Source: Pontivivens nitratireducens (lineage in GTDB: Bacteria > Pseudomonadota > Alphaproteobacteria > Rhodobacterales > Rhodobacteraceae). From it: a stretch of 64,000 nt of DNA. The stretch's first letter is position 1. Every line of letters begins with the position of its first letter. This document shows, one piece after another, positions 9,846 to 18,089 of this stretch. A program made the position numbers and the translations under genes. The notes beneath the pieces were generated by a model that saw only the letters and a list, made by a program, of their open reading frames with translations, was not told the DNA's origin and did not search any database. The DNA is taken from positions 124,001 to 188,000 of the forward strand of contig NZ_JACJUQ010000001.1 in the NCBI RefSeq assembly GCF_014235845.1. Reading direction: 5' to 3'.

Positions 9846-10291
9846 TGGCTGACCGTCCGACATCTGTCCTGTTTTGCTGCGATCACAACGCTGTCCGCTC
9901 CCCCATGGCGGAGGGGATCCTGAAACAGCAGTTCGGACGCTCGATCTATGTGCAATCGGTCGGGGTGCGTCACGATCAGGAAATCGACGGGTTCGCGATC
10001 CAGGTCTGCTCGGAGGTCGGGGTGGAACTGGCGCGCCACCGTTCCCGGTCCTTCGAGGAAATGTCCGAGTGGGGCGACAATCTGGACGCGTTCGACCTGA
10101 TTGTCGCTCTCAGCCCGGCCAGTCTGCGCCATGCGCATGAATTGACCCGAAATTCCGCCGTCGAGGTTTTGTACTGGCCCATCATGGACCCGACCGGCCT
10201 GGCCGAGGGGCGCGAGGAGCGGTTGGAGCATTACCGCACCGCCCGCGATCAGATCCTCAAACATATCAAAGAGCTCTTCGGAACAGCCTGA
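9845..10291 (+). CDS. Low-molecular-weight protein tyrosine phosphatase family protein
   Basis: About 148 residues with the phosphatase loop near the N-terminus: CC-DHNAV-RSPMAEG, giving C-x5-R with Cys12 and Arg18. A DP pair in WPIMDPTG could supply the general acid Asp. The loop residues differ from the usual GNICR type, so the protein could be a phosphatase, an arsenate reductase-like enzyme, or a relative with another substrate. The ATG at 9845 shares one base with the preceding stop (TGATG); GTG 9842 is the alternative. The position after UPF0262 is conserved in related genomes. Confidence 0.85.
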   Translation: MADRPTSVLFCCDHNAVRSPMAEGILKQQFGRSIYVQSVGVRHDQEIDGFAIQVCSEVGVELARHRSRSFEEMSEWGDNLDAFDLIVALSPASLRHAHELTRNSAVEVLYWPIMDPTGLAEGREERLEHYRTARDQILKHIKELFGTA

Positions 10292-10361
10292 GCTTGCCAG
10301 ACCCCGCATCCTCTGACTTCATGGTGTCGAGGCGGGAGGTCGAATGCGCTCCGCTCATGGG

Positions 10362-10385
10362 TTTCCGGTTGCTGCCAACCGGAAA
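10362..10385. other. Perfect stem-loop upstream of the LysE-type gene
   Basis: TTTCCGGTTG (10362-10371) pairs perfectly with CAACCGGAAA (10376-10385) around the loop CTGC. A second stem, CGGGGTG (10447-10453) with CACCCCG (10458-10464), follows 23 bases before the exporter start. Neither is followed by a T-run. They could end the hisD operon, or lie in the leader of the exporter gene as a regulatory structure. Confidence 0.55.
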
Positions 10386-10486
10386 ATGCTGAGCGATCCT
10401 GATTCCGGGGGGTATGGATATGCCGTTCGATGGCAAGCGCATGATCCGGGGTGGCTTCACCCCGCTGTTCGGGGGGAACTGATCTG

Positions 10487-11101
10487 ATGAGCTTTGAAAC
10501 CTGGCTTGTCTTCACCGTGGCGTCCGCCGTCCTCGTGGCGATTCCCGGGCCGACCGTCCTGCTGGTCGTCAGCTTCGCGCTGGGGCAGGGCCGCCGGACC
10601 GCCTGGGCGACCGTGCCGGGCGTGGCGCTGGGTGATCTGTTCGCCATGGTGGTGTCTCTCGCAGGGGCCGGCGCGATCCTCGCCGCGTCAGCGACGGCGT
10701 TCACGGTGCTGAAACTGCTGGGCGCGCTCTATCTGATCTGGTTGGGGATCGGCCTGCTGCGCAGCGCGCCCAGGACGTTCGTGGCACAGCCCGCCACCGG
10801 GCGCAGGCTGTTTCGCAACAGCTTTACCGTGACGTTGCTGAACCCCAAGGGCGTTGTTTTCTTCATCGCATTCGTTCCGCAATTCATCGACGCGAACGGG
10901 CCGCTATTGGCCCAGACCGCGATCCTGATTGCGACATTCGTGACGGTGGGGGCCATTAATGCGACGCTTTGGGCGATTGCGGCCGGTACGATGCGCGACA
11001 GGCTGGCCTCGATCCGGGCGCAGCGCAATATCGCGCGGGTCGGTGGCAGCTTCCTGATTTTTGCGGGGATGGTCACTGCGCTGACGCGTCGCGCGGCGTA
11101 G
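10487..11101 (+). CDS. LysE/RhtB family amino-acid exporter
   Basis: Inner-membrane protein of 204 residues with about six hydrophobic segments. The N-terminal IPGPTVLLVVSFALGQGRR and the central NPKGVVFFIAFVPQF are hallmarks of the LysE/RhtB superfamily, which exports amino acids such as lysine, threonine or homoserine lactones. The start at ATG 10487 gives the usual N-terminus; the open frame to 10451 is an extension. It is separated from the neighbours on both sides by leader sequence and is not part of the otherwise conserved order phosphatase-infA, so it looks like an insertion into that block. Substrate unknown. Confidence 0.9.
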   Translation: MSFETWLVFTVASAVLVAIPGPTVLLVVSFALGQGRRTAWATVPGVALGDLFAMVVSLAGAGAILAASATAFTVLKLLGALYLIWLGIGLLRSAPRTFVAQPATGRRLFRNSFTVTLLNPKGVVFFIAFVPQFIDANGPLLAQTAILIATFVTVGAINATLWAIAAGTMRDRLASIRAQRNIARVGGSFLIFAGMVTALTRRAA

Positions 11102-11184
11102 GACTTGATTTCCCCGCATTTTAGGCCCATATCCGGCCTCGCGCAGGCAACCGCCTGCCCATGATTAACAACTCTGGAGTGAGC

Positions 11185-11403
11185 ATGGCCAAAGAAGAGC
11201 TGCTTGAATTTCCCGGGGTCGTGATCGAACTTTTGCCGAACGCGACGTTTCGGGTGAAGCTCGAAAATGACCATGAGATCATTGCGCATACCGCAGGCAA
11301 GATGCGCAAGAACCGCATCCGCGTGCTGGCGGGCGACAAGGTTCAGGTCGAAATGACCCCCTATGACCTGACCAAGGGTCGGATCAATTACCGCTTCAAG
11401 TGA
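11185..11403 (+). CDS. infA: Translation initiation factor IF-1
   Basis: 72 residues, a single OB-fold that binds the A site of the 30S subunit during initiation. The sequence from [13 protein letters not shown] through [14 protein letters not shown] and [16 protein letters not shown] to KGRINYRFK is the complete and highly conserved protein. The start is ATG 11185; an upstream in-frame ATG at 11161 would add eight residues not found in the family. Followed after 10 bases by maf. Confidence 0.98.
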   Translation: MAKEELLEFPGVVIELLPNATFRVKLENDHEIIAHTAGKMRKNRIRVLAGDKVQVEMTPYDLTKGRINYRFK

Positions 11404-11413
11404 TGGCGCCCCG

Positions 11414-11995
11414 ATGCGCCTGACATTGGCGTCAGCCTCCCCGCGCCGGCGGGAGCTGCTGGCGCAGATCGGCGTCACACCTGACGCGATCATGCCCGCC
11501 GATATAGATGAGACCCCACAGCGTGGCGAACAACCGCGCCCCTATGCCCTGCGTCTAGCGCGGGAAAAGGCGGCGGCGGTGGATGTGCCGGGGCTGGTGC
11601 TGGCCGCGGATACGGTGGTCTCCGTGGGGCGTCGCATCCTCGGCAAACCCACCGATGCGGATGAGGCGGCGCGCTTTCTGACCCTGCTGGGCGGGCGTCG
11701 GCACCGCGTCATGACGGGTATCGCCTTGCGGCGTGCGGATGGCTTCGTTTCCGCGAAAACCGTAGAGACTTCCGTGAAGTTCAAGCGTTTGTCCGCCGCC
11801 GAACTGAACGCCTATATCGACAGTGGCGAATGGCAGGGCAAGGCGGGCGGATATGCCATTCAGGGAATCGGTGCCGCATTCGTGCCGTGGATCAGCGGCA
11901 GTTACACCAACGTGGTCGGCCTGCCTCTGACCGAGGTGGCGGGCCTTTTGAACGCGGCGGGATATCCGCTGAGCTATCAGGGGATTGCCGCATGA
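11414..11995 (+). CDS. maf: Maf family nucleotide pyrophosphatase
   Basis: 193 residues. The N-terminal [12 protein letters not shown], the acidic DIDE and the ADTVV motif define the Maf/HAM1-like fold that hydrolyses non-canonical nucleoside triphosphates. The product is cytoplasmic and probably acts in housecleaning of the nucleotide pool or in septum control. Its stop overlaps the rng start (ATGA), so it is coupled with the RNase downstream. The specificity class (dTTP/UTP or m7GTP) cannot be set with certainty here. Confidence 0.95.
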   Translation: MRLTLASASPRRRELLAQIGVTPDAIMPADIDETPQRGEQPRPYALRLAREKAAAVDVPGLVLAADTVVSVGRRILGKPTDADEAARFLTLLGGRRHRVMTGIALRRADGFVSAKTVETSVKFKRLSAAELNAYIDSGEWQGKAGGYAIQGIGAAFVPWISGSYTNVVGLPLTEVAGLLNAAGYPLSYQGIAA

Positions 11996-13035
11996 AGGGT
12001 CGCATTGTCGCCATCCAGCCCCGATCCGACGGCGCAGGCAATATTGCCGCCCTGATCGAGGATGGCCGGCTGGAGGATTTGCTGGTCGATCCGGCGGACG
12101 GCTCTGGCCTGCAACCCGGTGCGATCTGTCGCGGCGTGATGGAGCGTCCGCTCAAGGGGCAGGGCGCGGCAATCGTGCGCTTGCCCGACGGTCAGAAGGG
12201 CTGGTTGCGGGAGCCGAAGGGCATCTCTCCGGGCATGTCCATCCTCGTTCAGGTCTCCACCCACGCGGAACCCGGCAAGGCGATCCCGGTCACGCTGCGC
12301 CTGACCTTCAAGTCGCGCTACGCCATCGTCACTCCCGGCGCACCGGGCCTGAATGTCGCCCGCTCCATTCGGGATGAGGAAGAACGCGACCGGCTGGACC
12401 TGCTCGCGCGGGAGGGGATGCAGGGGGCCGAAGGGATCGGTCTGGTCCTGCGGACCTCGTGCGAGGGCGCATCGGATGAGGATATCGCCGCCGATATCGC
12501 GGATATGCGCCAACTGGCCGAGGCTGTTCTGGGCGATGAGGGCAAGGGCCCGGAATTGCTGGTGGACGCCCCGGATGTGGCCACACGGGCCTGGCGCGAC
12601 TGGCCGCAGCCGGACATGGTGGCCGAAGGGCCGACCGCTTTCGACGATCACGGCGTCACGGATGTGTTGGAGGATCTGCGCGCGATCCGGGTCAACCTTG
12701 GCGGGGCTGCATGGATGGCTGTCGAGCCGACCTCGGCGCTGGTGGCGGTCGATGTGAACACGGGCGGCGATACCTCACCTGCCGCCGGGTTAAAGGCGAA
12801 TTTGGCCGCGGTGGAGGCATTGCCACGCGCCTTGCGCCTTCGCGGTCTTGGGGGGCAGATCGTCGTCGATTGCGCGCCGATCTCCAAGAAACAGCGCCTG
12901 GATGTCGAGGCTGCGGCCCGCCGCGCCTTCAAGCGTGATACGGTCGATACCCAAGTGGTCGGCTGGACTCCTCTGGGCCATCTGGAGCTGCTGCGAAAGC
13001 GGGAGCGTCAACCCCTGCGGGAGGTAATGCCGTGA
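11992..13035 (+). CDS. rng: Ribonuclease E/G family protein, compact form
   Basis: Single-strand endoribonuclease of 347 residues, much shorter than E. coli RNase G (about 490). The S1-like region is near residues 30-100 and the catalytic domain follows. The two catalytic aspartates can be placed at about residue 254 (VAVDVNTG) and 293 ([10 protein letters not shown]). The chain ends just after [14 protein letters not shown], so the CPxCxG zinc link that follows this segment in E. coli RNase E and G, and the small domain after it, are absent. The next gene, yacG, starts one base before the stop and begins with CPICG. Confidence 0.93.
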   Translation: MKGRIVAIQPRSDGAGNIAALIEDGRLEDLLVDPADGSGLQPGAICRGVMERPLKGQGAAIVRLPDGQKGWLREPKGISPGMSILVQVSTHAEPGKAIPVTLRLTFKSRYAIVTPGAPGLNVARSIRDEEERDRLDLLAREGMQGAEGIGLVLRTSCEGASDEDIAADIADMRQLAEAVLGDEGKGPELLVDAPDVATRAWRDWPQPDMVAEGPTAFDDHGVTDVLEDLRAIRVNLGGAAWMAVEPTSALVAVDVNTGGDTSPAAGLKANLAAVEALPRALRLRGLGGQIVVDCAPISKKQRLDVEAAARRAFKRDTVDTQVVGWTPLGHLELLRKRERQPLREVMP

Positions 13036-13211
13036 AGTGTCCGATATGCGGTCGCCCGCGCGACCAGAAATACCGTCCCTTCTGTTCGAAACGCTGTACC
13101 GACGTCGATTTGGCGCGCTGGCTGGACGGCAGCTATGCCATTCCCGACGAGGGGGCCGATACGGCGGAGAACACGCCCCCGACCCCGGTTTTTCGTGGGG
13201 ACGATGTCTGA
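13032..13211 (+). CDS. yacG: YacG family zinc-finger protein (DNA gyrase inhibitor family)
   Basis: 59 residues, too short for many gene finders. It starts at GTG 13032, which overlaps the rng stop by four bases. The N-terminus carries CPICGRP and, after a basic stretch, FCSKRC, the four cysteines that bind zinc in YacG, then the conserved DLARWLDG. In E. coli the protein inhibits DNA gyrase. The tight overlap with rng means its translation depends on the RNase gene. The C-terminal tail is acidic and Pro-rich. Confidence 0.93.
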   Translation: MKCPICGRPRDQKYRPFCSKRCTDVDLARWLDGSYAIPDEGADTAENTPPTPVFRGDDV

Positions 13212-13293
13212 TGCGGCAGCTTGTCAAAAAGCCTCTGGACACCCCGCTGGGCCTGTTCTAAACCCGCCTCACCCGAGGGAAACCTCACCCGAT

Positions 13294-13368
13294 GCCCGGG
13301 TAGCTCAGGGGTAGAGCAGCGGATTGAAAATCCGCGTGTCGGTGGTTCAAATCCGCCCCCGGGCACCA
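13294..13368 (+). tRNA. tRNA-Phe (anticodon GAA)
   Basis: GCCCGGG at the 5' end pairs with CCCGGGC before A-CCA. The anticodon stem GCGGA-TTGAAAA-TCCGC places GAA at 13326-13328, and the T-loop carries GGTTCAAATCC. The CCA is encoded. It lies 82 bases after yacG, as is usual in related genomes. Confidence 0.97.
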
Positions 13369-13716
13369 TTTCTTCATTTAGGCCTGTGAAATCCCCTAAT
13401 ACCCTTGATTTCGGCAGCATCCTGGAGGCTCAGGACGTGGGGGAATGCGCCGCGCTCACCACGTATGTGCCCGCCAGCTTCAGCAGACGGAACGCTGCAA
13501 CGCCGTGCGGCGTGCCCATCAGCTGCGCAGGTGCGAGGACGTTGCCTAGTCTCAGCCTAACGATCGGAAGCGTCTTGTAAGGCAAGGTTTCAAAGTATCG
13601 ATGAGTGGTAGGGGAAACTGCTATGATAATTCCAGCAACAAGACCAGAGCGGTCAGGCCCCTTGATCCTTCCCCTCCGTTGCGTGAAACACCTTCGTGTA
13701 GCGAGGGAGAGACGAC
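13369..13716. other. Gene-poor gap between tRNA-Phe and kynU
   Basis: 348 bases without a complete gene. The only open stretch that reads like protein is on the reverse strand, ending with TGA at 13432-13430 and open back to about 13690; its end includes LGNVLAPAQLMGTPHGVAAF and LLKLAGTYVVS. I find no start codon with a ribosome binding site and do not recognise the sequence, so it may be a gene remnant or chance. The kynU ribosome binding site (AGGGAGA) lies at the end of the gap. Confidence 0.4.
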
Positions 13717-14902
13717 GTGACCGATTTCGAGGCGACCAGGGCGATGTTCCACCTGCCGGACGGGGTGATCTATCTCGACGGAAATTCCCTTGGTCCCTTG
13801 CCGGTCGCCGCGCAGTCGCGGGTTGCGTCGATGATGCGCGACGAATGGGGCGATATGCTGATCACCGGCTGGAACCGGGCCGGATGGATGGCGCAGCCCA
13901 TGGCGCTGGGTGACCGCATCGCACGCTTGATCGGAGCGGAGCCGGGTCACGTGGTTCTGGGCGATACCCTGTCGGTCAAGGTCTATCAGGCGCTTGCCTC
14001 CGCCTTGTGCATGACGGACCGGAAGGTGATCCTCAGCGACAGCGGCAATTTCCCCTCCGATCTCTACATGGCTGAGGGGCTGATCCGCATGTTGGGGCAG
14101 GGCCACGAATTGCGCGTCGTAGCCCCCGAGGAGGTCGAGGACGCGATAGACGAGACTATCGCCGTCACCCTGATCACCGAGGTGGATTATCGCACGGGTC
14201 GCAAGCATGACATGGCAGCCCTGACCGCCAGGGCGCAGGCGGCCGGGGTCCTCACCATCTGGGATCTGGCCCATTCTGCCGGTGCGCTGGCCGTGGATGT
14301 GGCGGGCGCCGGCGCGGATTTTGCCGTCGGCTGTACCTACAAATATCTCAACGGAGGGCCGGGGGCACCGGCGTTCATCTATGTCGCGCCGCGCCACGCG
14401 GATCAGGTCGTTCCCGCGCTGAGCGGCTGGTTGGGGCACGAGGCGCCGTTCGCCTTTGACCGGGATTATCGCCCGGCTGGTGGAATCGAGCGGATGCGGG
14501 TCGGCACCCCGTCGGTGATCCAGATGGCATCCCTCGACGCGGCGCTGGATATCTGGGACGGCGTCGATATGGAGGATTTGCGGGCCCGCTCCATCGCGCT
14601 GTGCGATCTGTTCATTGCCGAGGTCGAGGCGGCCACAGATCTCGTCCTCGCATCACCGCGGGACGGCGCAGCGCGGTTCGCAAGTCAGTTTTCGTCACGC
14701 CGAGGGATACGCCATCATGCAGGCCCTGATCGCAAGAGGCGTTGTCGGGGATTTTCGCGCGCCCGATATCCTGCGGTTCGGCTTTACCCCGTTGTATATC
14801 GGTGAGGCAGACGTGCGGCAGGCCGCGGCGATCCTGGCGGATGTTATGGACACCGCCTCCTGGGATCGCCCCGAATTTCACCGACGCCAAGCCGTGACGT
14901 GA
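13717..14902 (+). pseudogene. kynU: Kynureninase, interrupted by a +1 frameshift
   Basis: PLP enzyme that cleaves kynurenine to anthranilate and alanine in tryptophan breakdown. The first frame starts at GTG 13717 and reads a normal kynureninase (YLDGNSLGPLP, WDLAHSAGAL, the PLP lysine in CTYKYLNGGPG) to about residue 315. The second frame then supplies the rest ([32 protein letters not shown]) to a stop at 14900-14902. The whole is 1186 bases, one more than a multiple of three. The shift falls near 14661-14670 (CGCGGGACGGCGCAG); dropping one G there restores [13 protein letters not shown]. As written, the C-terminal domain is lost after about residue 320. It is either a real mutation or a sequencing error. 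Confidence 0.9.
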
Positions 14903-14964
14903 CGCGCCGCATTTGAGATGCTAGGCCTGAACCAAATCCGTGACGATACCTTGAGGATGACCCC

Positions 14965-15201
14965 ATGAGCGCCGTTTTCGTACAGATCCGCTGCAAACCC
15001 GGTACGACCTATTCCGTCGCTGACGAATTGTATGAGCGAGAGATCGTGTCGGAACTGTACTCGACCTCGGGCGAATGGGATCTGCTGCTGAAGCTCTACC
15101 CACCCGAGGGTGCCGATATCGGGCACTGGATCAACGAGAACATCGCCAATATCGCGAATGTCGAACGGTCCATGACGACGCTGACCTTCAAGGCGTTCTG
15201 A
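14965..15201 (+). CDS. Stand-alone Lrp/AsnC ligand-binding (RAM) domain protein
   Basis: 78 residues that match only the C-terminal effector-binding domain of Lrp/AsnC regulators (VFVQIRCKPGTTYSVAD, then GEWDLLLKLYP and the VERSMTTLTF ending); there is no helix-turn-helix. Such proteins can form decamers that bind amino acids, and may modulate a full-length Lrp. The start is ATG 14965 after GAGGA. It follows kynU by 62 bases, so a link to tryptophan or kynurenine metabolism is possible but not shown. Convergent with the ROK gene. Confidence 0.88.
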   Translation: MSAVFVQIRCKPGTTYSVADELYEREIVSELYSTSGEWDLLLKLYPPEGADIGHWINENIANIANVERSMTTLTFKAF

Positions 15202-15214
15202 TCTCATCCTGCCT

Positions 15215-16453
15215 CTACGGGACCCGGACCTGCGGCGCAGTGTCCAGAATCGCGCCCGTGATATGATCCAGCGCGAAGGCGGCAGCGCCTTTGGCCCACA
15301 GCTGATCGTTCCATTTGTGCACGCGCAATTCCACCGGCCTGTCGCTTAGGTCGATCGAATTGGCCTCCATCATCTCGCTGACTTCGATGTCGTACAGATA
15401 GTCGTATTGTAGCTGCTCGCCCGACAGAATGATGAGGGCAGGATCGAAGATGTTGACGATATTCGCCAGCCCGATCCCGAACAAACGGCCCGCGCGGTGA
15501 AAGATCGACCTGGCGATGAGGTTGCCCGCCTTTGCCTCGTCAAAAAGGTTCTCAAGCCTGTCGTGATCCTGGGATGTATCGGCGGGGAGGGCCATCTCCG
15601 CCTCACGCAGCAGGGCGTAGTCGGCGAGGTAGGCCTCCAGACATCCGCGCTGCCCGCACCGGCACAATGCCCCGTCGGGCTGAATTTTCATGTGCCCAAA
15701 CTCCACCCCGCGACCGCGCGTCCCGCGATACAGGCGGTTTGCGATGACGATGCCCATGCCCAGACCCTGTTCGATCGTCACCACGATAAAGTCGCGCTGC
15801 TCGCGCCCGACGCCGAACCACAGTTCCGCCAAGGCCAGAAGGTTCGCGTCGTTGTCGATTACCACCGGGCATTTCAGCGCGTCCTGTAGGCGTGCGCCGA
15901 GCGGAATCATCCGGCTGTCGAGGACGGGGGACCAATGCACCATCCCCTCCGCCGCGTTCACGAAACCCGGCAGGCCGACGCCGATGGCGGAGATATCGCT
16001 TCGGCTCAGATCGGCCTGGGTAAGGGCGCTGTCCAAAGCCCGCTCGATCAGCGCGAGGATTTCATCGGCACCGGCGTTTTGCAGCGGCTGCGATATCGCG
16101 GCTTCGGACAGTTGCCTGCCCTGAAAGTCGAGCAATACGAGTGTCGTGACGTTCGCGCCCAGTTTCAGCCCGGCGACGACATGCGCGTTCGGGCGTAGTT
16201 GAAGTTTGACACGGGGGCGCCCCCTTAGGGTTTCGGTCGAAATGGCCGCAGCTTCTTCGATCAGACCGCGCGCGATCAGGTCGGACGTGATTGCGGTCAC
16301 GGTGGCTGGGCTGATCATTAGATCGCGGGCGATATCGATGCGCGCGATCTGCCCCTCGGCACGGATCTGCTGGAAAATCCGTGAGATCGCAGTTCCCTCA
16401 TTCACGTTCCCCAGCGGTGCGCGGGGGCCGTATCCGTCACATGGATCGTTCAT
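15215..16453 (-). CDS. xylR: ROK family transcriptional repressor, XylR type
   Basis: 412 residues. The N-terminal winged helix-turn-helix (about 25-80, with ARDLMISPATVTAITSDLI) is followed by a ROK sugar-kinase-like domain with the zinc motif GHMKIQ...CRCGQRGCLEAY. It is transcribed divergently from xylB-xylA, so the inference is that it represses xylose use and is released by xylose or another sugar. The gene symbol rests on this context. Its ATG is at 16453-16451. Confidence 0.88.
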   Translation of the reverse strand: MNDPCDGYGPRAPLGNVNEGTAISRIFQQIRAEGQIARIDIARDLMISPATVTAITSDLIARGLIEEAAAISTETLRGRPRVKLQLRPNAHVVAGLKLGANVTTLVLLDFQGRQLSEAAISQPLQNAGADEILALIERALDSALTQADLSRSDISAIGVGLPGFVNAAEGMVHWSPVLDSRMIPLGARLQDALKCPVVIDNDANLLALAELWFGVGREQRDFIVVTIEQGLGMGIVIANRLYRGTRGRGVEFGHMKIQPDGALCRCGQRGCLEAYLADYALLREAEMALPADTSQDHDRLENLFDEAKAGNLIARSIFHRAGRLFGIGLANIVNIFDPALIILSGEQLQYDYLYDIEVSEMMEANSIDLSDRPVELRVHKWNDQLWAKGAAAFALDHITGAILDTAPQVRVP

Positions 16454-16561
16454 TTAATTCATGACCTTCATCAAATGCCGTATGGATATGGGAAGAATCT
16501 CGTCTAAATCGGGCGGTCATCTCGAAAATCCAGCCAGTTTATGAATGTATCACATGTTATA

Positions 16562-16578
16562 AATTTGACAGACAAATT
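16562..16578. promoter_or_regulatory. Palindrome, candidate operator of the ROK repressor
   Basis: AATTTG-ACAGA-CAAATT is a perfect 6-base inverted repeat with a 5-base centre, in the AT-rich divergent gap between the ROK gene and xylB. It overlaps a TTGACA (16565-16570) that could be the -35 box of xylB, although no good -10 box is seen at the right distance. Overlap of operator and promoter would fit simple repression. Confidence 0.55.
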
Positions 16579-16646
16579 AAATAGGCAAATGTTCGACCGC
16601 AGGATCACCTGTCGAATCGGCGAAGCAAAACAGTGGGAGCGGTATC

Positions 16647-18089
16647 ATGTATCTGGGTCTGGACCTCGGCACCTCAGGCCTGAAAGGCGTCCTGATCGGG
16701 GATACGCAGGCTGTCATCGGGCACGCGACGGCCGCGCTCAGCGTTTCCCGGCCTCAATCGGGATGGTCCGAGCAAGAGCCGTCGCAATGGCTGCGTGCGG
16801 CGGAGGAGGTTCTCGACGCACTCGCCGCGAAACATGATTTGTCGGCAGTTAAAGGGATCGGTCTGTCAGGTCAGATGCATGGCGCAACCTTGCTGAACGA
16901 CGCAGATGAGGTGTTGCGGCCCTGCATCCTGTGGAACGATACGCGGTCCCATGCCGAAGCTGCCGCCATGGACGCCGATCCCCGGTTTCGTGATCTGACG
17001 GGCAATATCGTGTTTCCGGGCTTTACCGCCCCGAAACTCGCCTGGATTCGGAAGCATGAGCCACAGATTTTTAATCGCGTTGCCAAGGTATTGCTGCCAA
17101 AGGATTATCTGCGGCTCTGGCTGACGGGGGAGCATGTCGCGGAAATGTCGGATGCGGCGGGAACCGGCTGGCTGAACACTGCAAAACGCGATTGGTCGGA
17201 TGAACTGCTGCGCGCGACCGGGCTGGACCGCACCCGCATGCCGCGCCTGATCGAAGGGTCGGAAGTGTCAGGAACCCTGCGCCGCGAACTGTGCGCGCGG
17301 TGGGGGCTCAGCGCGGATACCGTTGTGGCCGGGGGTGGGGGTGACAATGCCGCCTCAGCCGTCGGAATGGGGGCCGTTCAGAACGGACAAGCGTTTCTGT
17401 CCCTCGGCACCTCGGGCGTGTTGTTTGCGGCGAATGACAGCTACTCACCCGATGCGGCCTCGGCCGTACACACGTTCTGTCATGCCTTGCCGGGTCGCTG
17501 GCACCAGATGGGCGTCATCCTGGCAGCGGGGGATGCGTTGAACTGGTTCGCGAAGGTCAGCGCAGCGAAGGCAGCGGATCTGACGTCGGCGCTTGGCAAC
17601 GTGCAGGCCCCCGGACGCGCGATTTTTATGCCCTATCTGGGTGGGGAGCGTACACCCCATAACGATGCGCGCGTTCGCGGATCCTTCATCGGATTGGAAC
17701 ATGCTGCCGATCGAGCCGCTATGACCCGCGCAGTGCTGGAGGGGGTGGCATTCGCCTTTGCCGATTGTCGTGATGCCCTGATCGCAACGGGCACCACGCT
17801 GGAACGGGCGACTGCGGTGGGCGGCGGATCGTTGTCACCGCATTGGCTGCAAATCATGGCAAATGCGACGGGGCTGGCGCTCGACGTGCCGGTATCGGGG
17901 GATTTCGGGGGTGCCTTTGGTGCCGCGCGCCTCGGCATGATGGCGGCCGAACATGCGGGGGTGGAGATCGCGACGCCTCCGAACATTCATCATACGATCG
18001 AGCCGGATCCGGCACTCGCCTCGGCCTTCGCAGATGCGCATGCCCGTTATCGCGCCGCATCTGCCGCTATCAGGAGTCTGAGCATATGA
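16647..18089 (+). CDS. xylB: Xylulokinase
   Basis: Phosphorylates D-xylulose to xylulose 5-phosphate with ATP, feeding the pentose phosphate pathway. 480 residues of the FGGY kinase family: the N-terminal [14 protein letters not shown] phosphate loop, GLSGQMHGA with the xylulose-binding region, [10 protein letters not shown], and the C-terminal half with [10 protein letters not shown] and [14 protein letters not shown]. The ATG at 16647 follows GGGAG. It is overlapped by xylA (ATGA). Confidence 0.96.
   Translation: MYLGLDLGTSGLKGVLIGDTQAVIGHATAALSVSRPQSGWSEQEPSQWLRAAEEVLDALAAKHDLSAVKGIGLSGQMHGATLLNDADEVLRPCILWNDTRSHAEAAAMDADPRFRDLTGNIVFPGFTAPKLAWIRKHEPQIFNRVAKVLLPKDYLRLWLTGEHVAEMSDAAGTGWLNTAKRDWSDELLRATGLDRTRMPRLIEGSEVSGTLRRELCARWGLSADTVVAGGGGDNAASAVGMGAVQNGQAFLSLGTSGVLFAANDSYSPDAASAVHTFCHALPGRWHQMGVILAAGDALNWFAKVSAAKAADLTSALGNVQAPGRAIFMPYLGGERTPHNDARVRGSFIGLEHAADRAAMTRAVLEGVAFAFADCRDALIATGTTLERATAVGGGSLSPHWLQIMANATGLALDVPVSGDFGGAFGAARLGMMAAEHAGVEIATPPNIHHTIEPDPALASAFADAHARYRAASAAIRSLSI

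Noticed and set aside
13221-13580. 119-codon forward frame running through tRNA-Phe
   Set aside because: Its middle is the translated tRNA (SGVEQRIENPRVGGSNPPPG), a common false gene.
16565-16600. Complete sigma-70 promoter for xylB
   Set aside because: TTGACA is present, but the sequence at 17-18 bases distance (AATGTT) is a poor -10 box, so only the operator candidate is reported.
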